From Elusimicrobia bacterium CG03_land_8_20_14_0_80_50_18 (GTDB lineage: Bacteria; CG03), in assembly GCA_002780705.1 (NCBI GenBank), contig PEUP01000038.1, positions 8,645 to 18,333 on the forward strand: 9,689 bases of DNA, written 5' to 3'. This document shows, piece after piece, positions 6,557-9,689 of this stretch (the first letter of the stretch is position 1; each line of letters opens with the position of its first letter). The notes below the pieces were generated by a model. It worked only from the letters and a program-made list of their open reading frames with translations. It had not been told where the DNA came from and made no database searches. The translations under genes were made by a program, and so were the position numbers.

Positions 6557-6567
6557 CTTTTCAAGTC
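6550..6567 (+). promoter_or_regulatory. Perfect 7-bp inverted repeat between ackA and rpmF
   Basis: GACTTGA, a CTTT loop and TCAAGTC form a perfect 7-bp stem with a 4-nt loop. It overlaps the ackA stop codon (6554-6556) and ends just before the rpmF ribosome site GGGAGG (6568-6573). No T-run follows, so it is not a standard terminator. It could be an RNA hairpin affecting rpmF translation or processing, or an operator half-site pair. It could also be chance. Confidence 0.35.
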
Positions 6568-6581
6568 GGGAGGAAAATAAA

Positions 6582-6800
6582 ATGGCAAATCCTAAAAGGA
6601 AAACTTCTAAGGCAAAACAGCGGCGGCGCAGGGCGAGCTGGATGAGCAGCGGCGATGTGACAGTCGCAAGATGCCCCCAGTGCAAAAAGCTGATAAAGCC
6701 TCACGCGGTGTGTCAGTACTGCGGTTTTTATAAGGATAAAAAAGAGGTCACGACAAAAGAAGAAATCAGAGAAGCTAAAAGAGTGAAAGAAAATGGCTAA
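6582..6800 (+). CDS. rpmF: 50S ribosomal protein L32, zinc-binding form
   Basis: L32 is a small structural protein of the large ribosomal subunit. The start ANPKRKTSKAKQRRRRASW is the typical basic N-terminus. It is followed by CPQC (Cys31, Cys34) and CQYCG (Cys44, Cys47), the four zinc ligands of the C+ form, so this paralogue needs zinc. At 72 residues it is longer than the usual ~56-60. The extra part is a charged, probably helical tail (52-72) rich in Lys and Glu. The ribosome site GGGAGG at 6568-6573 is strong, 8 nt before the ATG. The gene overlaps plsX by 8 nt. Pairing of rpmF with plsX and fab genes is widespread in bacteria and links ribosome and membrane-lipid production. Confidence 0.95.
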   Translation: MANPKRKTSKAKQRRRRASWMSSGDVTVARCPQCKKLIKPHAVCQYCGFYKDKKEVTTKEEIREAKRVKENG

Positions 6801-7785
6801 CATAATCCTTGACGCCATGGGCGGCGATAACGCCCCCGCAGCCCAGGTGACCGGCGCCGTGGCGGCGTTGGATGAAGTGAAAGCGGATGTATATTTATCC
6901 GGCCGGAAGGAAGAGATAGAAAAATTACTGGACGGTTTCACACATCCGAGACTCCATATCCTTGACGCCCCGGATGTCATAGAGATGGGAGCTAAGCCCG
7001 TTGTGGCCTGCAGAAAATATCCTGATTCAAGTTTGATGGTGGGAATGAGATTCACAAAAGAAAAGGAAAATTCGGTTTTTATAAGCGCGGGGAATTCCGG
7101 CGCTGTGATGACGGCGGCCGTGATGGTGCTTGAACGGATTCCCGGAATCATTCGTCCCGCCATAGCCGTGGTTACACCCGGGATAAAACATTCCTTCGTT
7201 CTCCTTGATGCCGGGGCCAACACCAGCTGTTCGTGGCAGCTGCTCTGCCAGTTCGCGGTGATGGGCAGCATTTGCGCGGAACTGATACTGAAAAAAAACA
7301 ATCCGAAAATAGGCCTGCTCTCAAACGGCAGTGAGCCGGGCAAGGGAACTGACGCCGTCGTGGCCGCCAACAAAGCGCTGACCGAGACGGGCCTCAATTT
7401 TACGGGCAACATAGAGGGAAACGACATCTTCAACGGCGTCTGCGACTGCATCGTCTGCGACGGTTTCGTTGGCAACATAATACTGAAGGCCGCCGAGGGC
7501 CTGGGCACGGCGTTCAAGAACAGCGTGAGCTCCGGATCGCGTTTCAAAATTTTCAGAACAATAGCCAAGAGGGTCATGAAAAAAATTTTCATGAAATTTG
7601 ATTACACCGAATACGGCGCGACCTATCTTCTGGGTCTCAAGGACAGCGTTCTTGTCACGCACGGCGTGGCAAACGCGAAGGCCATAACAAACGCCATAAT
7701 AGCCGCTGAAAACGAGATGAATGTGGGAGTAAACAAAAAGATTGCCGTTGAGATAAACAAATACGCGGCGGTGCTGAATTTGTAA
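6793..7785 (+). CDS. plsX: Phosphate acyltransferase PlsX
   Basis: PlsX converts acyl-ACP plus phosphate to acyl phosphate, the donor for the first acylation of glycerol-3-phosphate by PlsY; it acts at the inner face of the membrane. The 330-residue length is typical. Family motifs are in order: ILDAMGGDNAP at the N-terminus, ISAGNSGAVMT near 97, LLDAGANTSCSWQLLCQFAV near 136, NGSEPGKGT, NIEGNDIF, CDGFVGNIILKAAEG and YGATYLLGL. The last usually reads GGAPLLG, a mild departure. The ATG overlaps the end of rpmF by 8 nt, and the stop TAA shares its last A with the fabD start. No PlsY is visible in the window. Confidence in the family is high; the divergent C-terminal motif does not suggest loss of function. 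Confidence 0.95.
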   Translation: MANIILDAMGGDNAPAAQVTGAVAALDEVKADVYLSGRKEEIEKLLDGFTHPRLHILDAPDVIEMGAKPVVACRKYPDSSLMVGMRFTKEKENSVFISAGNSGAVMTAAVMVLERIPGIIRPAIAVVTPGIKHSFVLLDAGANTSCSWQLLCQFAVMGSICAELILKKNNPKIGLLSNGSEPGKGTDAVVAANKALTETGLNFTGNIEGNDIFNGVCDCIVCDGFVGNIILKAAEGLGTAFKNSVSSGSRFKIFRTIAKRVMKKIFMKFDYTEYGATYLLGLKDSVLVTHGVANAKAITNAIIAAENEMNVGVNKKIAVEINKYAAVLNL

Positions 7786-8690
7786 TGGTCAAAAATTACT
7801 CGCTTGTTTTTCCGGGCCAGGGCGTGCAGGGAATAGGCATGGCCCGTGATTTATATGGCAAATACCCGCAGGCGGCCCGCACCCTGGATTATGCCTGTGA
7901 GATCCTCGGAACAGATCTGAAAAAGATTATGTTTGACGGGCCTGAGAATGAGCTGAACAGAATATCGCTGACACAGCTTGCCGTGTTTGTCTCAAATATG
8001 ATGGTCTATGATGTCATCAAAGACGCTCTCCCTGAAAAACCCATGTTCACCGCGGGCCACAGCCTCGGCGAATACTGCGCTCTCTCCTCATCCGGAGCTC
8101 TCTCTTTTGAGGATGCGCTGAAACTGGTGGCCGCGCGCGGCAGAATAATGGAAGAGAACTGCCCCGAAGGCGCCATGGCGGCCGTTATAGGCATGAGGAC
8201 GATGGATGTGTCCGGGCTCTGCAAAAGCATAAGCGAAAGCGGGAACCTCGTTGAGGCAGTCAATTTCAATTCCAGGAAGCAGACTGTCATCTCGGGCACC
8301 CCCGACGGTATTGAGGCTTTCAAGGCTCAGGCCGCAGGCAAGGGCAGGATAATACCTCTAAAGACGGCAGGGCCATTTCATTCTTTCCTTATGAGGAAGG
8401 CCCAGGAAATTTTCACGAGGGAGATTGATAAAGTTTATTTTTCGGACCCCGCTTTTCCCCTTGTCTCAAATGCGACGGCAAAAGGCAGCGCCAAATCTTC
8501 CGAGGTCATCGCCGCGCTCAAAACGCAGATAGCCTCGCCAGTACAGTGGGTGGCATCGGTGGAATATATGGCCGGGCGGGGGACAGAGATGTTTGTGGAA
8601 TGCGCGGAGAAGAGCGTACTCTCATCCATGATAAAGAATATAGCGCCCGACACGCAGGCGCTCAGCGCCATGATACTGATAGGGGAATAA
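7785..8690 (+). CDS. fabD: Malonyl-CoA:ACP transacylase
   Basis: FabD loads malonyl groups from malonyl-CoA onto acyl carrier protein, supplying the two-carbon donor for fatty-acid elongation in the cytoplasm. The 301 residues match the usual ~300-310. The oxyanion-loop motif FPGQGVQ lies at 9-15 and the nucleophile Ser93 in GHSLGEY. Arg118 in AARGR binds the malonyl carboxylate, and catalytic His199 lies in PFHSFLM; a Gln in QIASPVQW completes the site. The start ATG overlaps the plsX stop by one base (TAATG), indicating coupled translation. The usual fabH between plsX and fabD is missing here. A polyketide acyltransferase is unlikely given the size and the fab neighbours. Confidence 0.96.
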   Translation: MVKNYSLVFPGQGVQGIGMARDLYGKYPQAARTLDYACEILGTDLKKIMFDGPENELNRISLTQLAVFVSNMMVYDVIKDALPEKPMFTAGHSLGEYCALSSSGALSFEDALKLVAARGRIMEENCPEGAMAAVIGMRTMDVSGLCKSISESGNLVEAVNFNSRKQTVISGTPDGIEAFKAQAAGKGRIIPLKTAGPFHSFLMRKAQEIFTREIDKVYFSDPAFPLVSNATAKGSAKSSEVIAALKTQIASPVQWVASVEYMAGRGTEMFVECAEKSVLSSMIKNIAPDTQALSAMILIGE

Positions 8691-8701
8691 CGGGGGGTAA
8701 C

Positions 8702-9439
8702 ATGAAATTTGACAATAAAATTGCTCTGGTGACGGGAAGCGCGCAGGGAATAGGTTTTTCCATCGCGGAAAAGCTCGCTTCTGAAGGCGCGACGGTTATT
8801 ATAGCGGACATAGCGGAAGACGCGGCTAAAAGCGCTTCTGAAAAACTAAAAAGCGCCGGCGCCAAGAGCGATTATACGGCAATGGATGTGTCTGATTTCA
8901 ATCAAGTCGCTGAAAAGATGAAGGCCCTCGTGGAAAAACACGAAAGGATTGATATCCTTGTCAACAACGCCGGCATAACGAGAGACGGCCTTATTTTGAG
9001 GATGTCTGAGAAAGACTGGGATATGGTTCTTGACATAAACCTGAAAAGTGTATTTAATTGCTCGAAAGCGCTTGCCCGCTCCATGATGAAGACAGGCGGA
9101 GTTATAGTGAATGTCGCCTCCATCATAGGTCAGATGGGCAACGCGGGCCAGGCGAATTACGCTGCATCAAAGGGCGGGATAATAGCTCTGACAAAAACGC
9201 TGGCGAAGGAGTTCGCCTCCAGAGGCGTGAGAGCCAACGCCGTGGCGCCGGGTTTTATAAGCACGGCGATGACGGACAAGCTGTCGGAAGAGGTGAAGGG
9301 GAAAATGCTTGAGGCAATACCCCTGAAGAGACTGGGGCGGCCGGAGGATGTGGCCAATCTGGTGAGTTTTTTGTGTTCGGATGAATCCGCTTACATAACC
9401 GGCCAGGTCGTCAGAATAGACGGTGGCATGGTGATGTGA
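8702..9439 (+). CDS. fabG: 3-oxoacyl-ACP reductase
   Basis: FabG reduces 3-oxoacyl-ACP to 3-hydroxyacyl-ACP with NADPH in each elongation cycle. It is a 245-residue short-chain dehydrogenase with the cofactor motif TGSAQGIG (11-18), NNAG at 88-91, Asn113, and the catalytic Ser140, Tyr153 and Lys157 (YAASK). The C-terminal VAPGFISTAMT and ITGQVVRIDGG complete the FabG pattern. The frame is open further upstream to 8546, but that part lies over fabD in another frame and has no family similarity. The ATG at 8702 starts the protein at the normal point, with the G-run 8692-8697 as ribosome site 4 nt before it. The gene lies 11 nt after fabD and 44 nt before acpP. Confidence 0.96.
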   Translation: MKFDNKIALVTGSAQGIGFSIAEKLASEGATVIIADIAEDAAKSASEKLKSAGAKSDYTAMDVSDFNQVAEKMKALVEKHERIDILVNNAGITRDGLILRMSEKDWDMVLDINLKSVFNCSKALARSMMKTGGVIVNVASIIGQMGNAGQANYAASKGGIIALTKTLAKEFASRGVRANAVAPGFISTAMTDKLSEEVKGKMLEAIPLKRLGRPEDVANLVSFLCSDESAYITGQVVRIDGGMVM

Positions 9440-9483
9440 GGGCATAAGCAATTTAAAGTCGGGATTGTTTTAAGGAGGTTTTG

Positions 9484-9689
9484 ATGTCAGAACAGAATGT
9501 TGAGGAAAAAGTAAAAGCGATTATTGCGGAAAGGTTGAGAACGGATATGGATAAGATTACGCCTGAGGCGAATTTTATCAATGACCTCGGCGCCGATTCG
9601 CTGGATCAGGTTGAGCTCGTGATGGCCCTTGAAGACGAATTCGGCCTTGAAATAGCCGATGAAGAGGCCCAGAAGCTTGACACGGTAGG
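9484..9689 (+). CDS. acpP: Acyl carrier protein (3' end cut by window)
   Basis: This is the acyl carrier protein that holds growing acyl chains on a phosphopantetheine arm. Sixty-eight codons are visible before the window ends, out of the usual ~77-80. Ser39 in DLGADSLDQVELVMALED is the phosphopantetheine attachment site, and the sequence is acidic and helical as expected (EDEFGLEIADEEAQKL). The ribosome site AAGGAGG at 9472-9478 is perfect and 5 nt from the ATG, the strongest in the window, in keeping with the high abundance of this protein. It follows fabG in the conventional order; fabF often comes next but lies outside the window. Confidence 0.96.
   Translation, partial: MSEQNVEEKVKAIIAERLRTDMDKITPEANFINDLGADSLDQVELVMALEDEFGLEIADEEAQKLDTV

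Noticed and set aside
6553..6583. Promoter with TTGACT (6553-6558) as -35 and TAAAAT (6578-6583) as -10 before rpmF
   Set aside because: The spacer is 19 nt and the -10 would overlap the start codon, making the strong ribosome site useless.
6561..7592. 343-codon open frame on the - strand across rpmF and plsX
   Set aside because: It is antisense to two well-supported genes, its translation shows low-complexity Ser/Pro/Phe-rich sequence and no family motif. It is explained by codon bias of plsX.
8546..8701. N-terminal extension of fabG by 52 codons
   Set aside because: It overlaps the conserved end of fabD in another frame, and a good ribosome site with ATG at 8702 gives the normal FabG start.

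Overview
All genes in this window lie on the + strand and are tightly packed. Most junctions overlap by 1-16 nt and the longest gap is about 95 nt, so the window reads as one or two long operons. Base composition is roughly balanced between GC and AT (estimated by eye). Ile ATA and Arg AGA/AGG codons are common. The content is housekeeping: end of the shikimate gene aroB, a LeuCD-type hydro-lyase pair with an isocitrate-dehydrogenase-like enzyme, a DNA-alkyltransferase-like gene, a methyltransferase/L,D-transpeptidase fusion, ndk, ackA, rpmF and a fatty-acid/phospholipid block (plsX, fabD, fabG, acpP). The L,D-transpeptidase domain implies a peptidoglycan wall. An uncultured Gram-negative-type bacterium (Omnitrophota/Elusimicrobiota-like) would fit, but this is a weak guess from gene style; no taxonomic marker is decisive here.

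Region 1 (1-3249): the 3' end of aroB runs into a LeuC-type large subunit, a LeuD-type small subunit and a decarboxylating dehydrogenase, each overlapping the next. The dehydrogenase has the Ser-x-Asn isocitrate-binding signature, and the small subunit carries an Arg in its substrate loop. The three genes are therefore better read as an aconitase/isocitrate dehydrogenase module (citrate to 2-oxoglutarate) than as leucine biosynthesis. Region 2 (3246-4812): a short MGMT-type gene overlaps a fused protein with an isoaspartyl methyltransferase (PCM) domain and a YkuD L,D-transpeptidase domain. The start of the fusion gene is the most interesting spot. A convincing signal peptide is split between two frames at a run of six T, suggesting a one-base indel or a -1 frameshift.

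Region 3 (4813-6556): a 95-nt gap with a possible 34-codon zinc-ribbon-like ORF, then ndk and ackA overlapping by 4 nt. Region 4 (6557-9689): a short gap with a perfect 7-bp inverted repeat, then rpmF-plsX-fabD-fabG-acpP. This is the classic ribosomal protein L32/lipid synthesis cluster, but without the fabH that often sits between plsX and fabD. The acpP gene is cut by the window edge. No RNA genes, mobile elements, CRISPR arrays or clear intrinsic terminators were seen. I see no wholly new system; the PCM-YkuD fusion and its split leader are the best leads.
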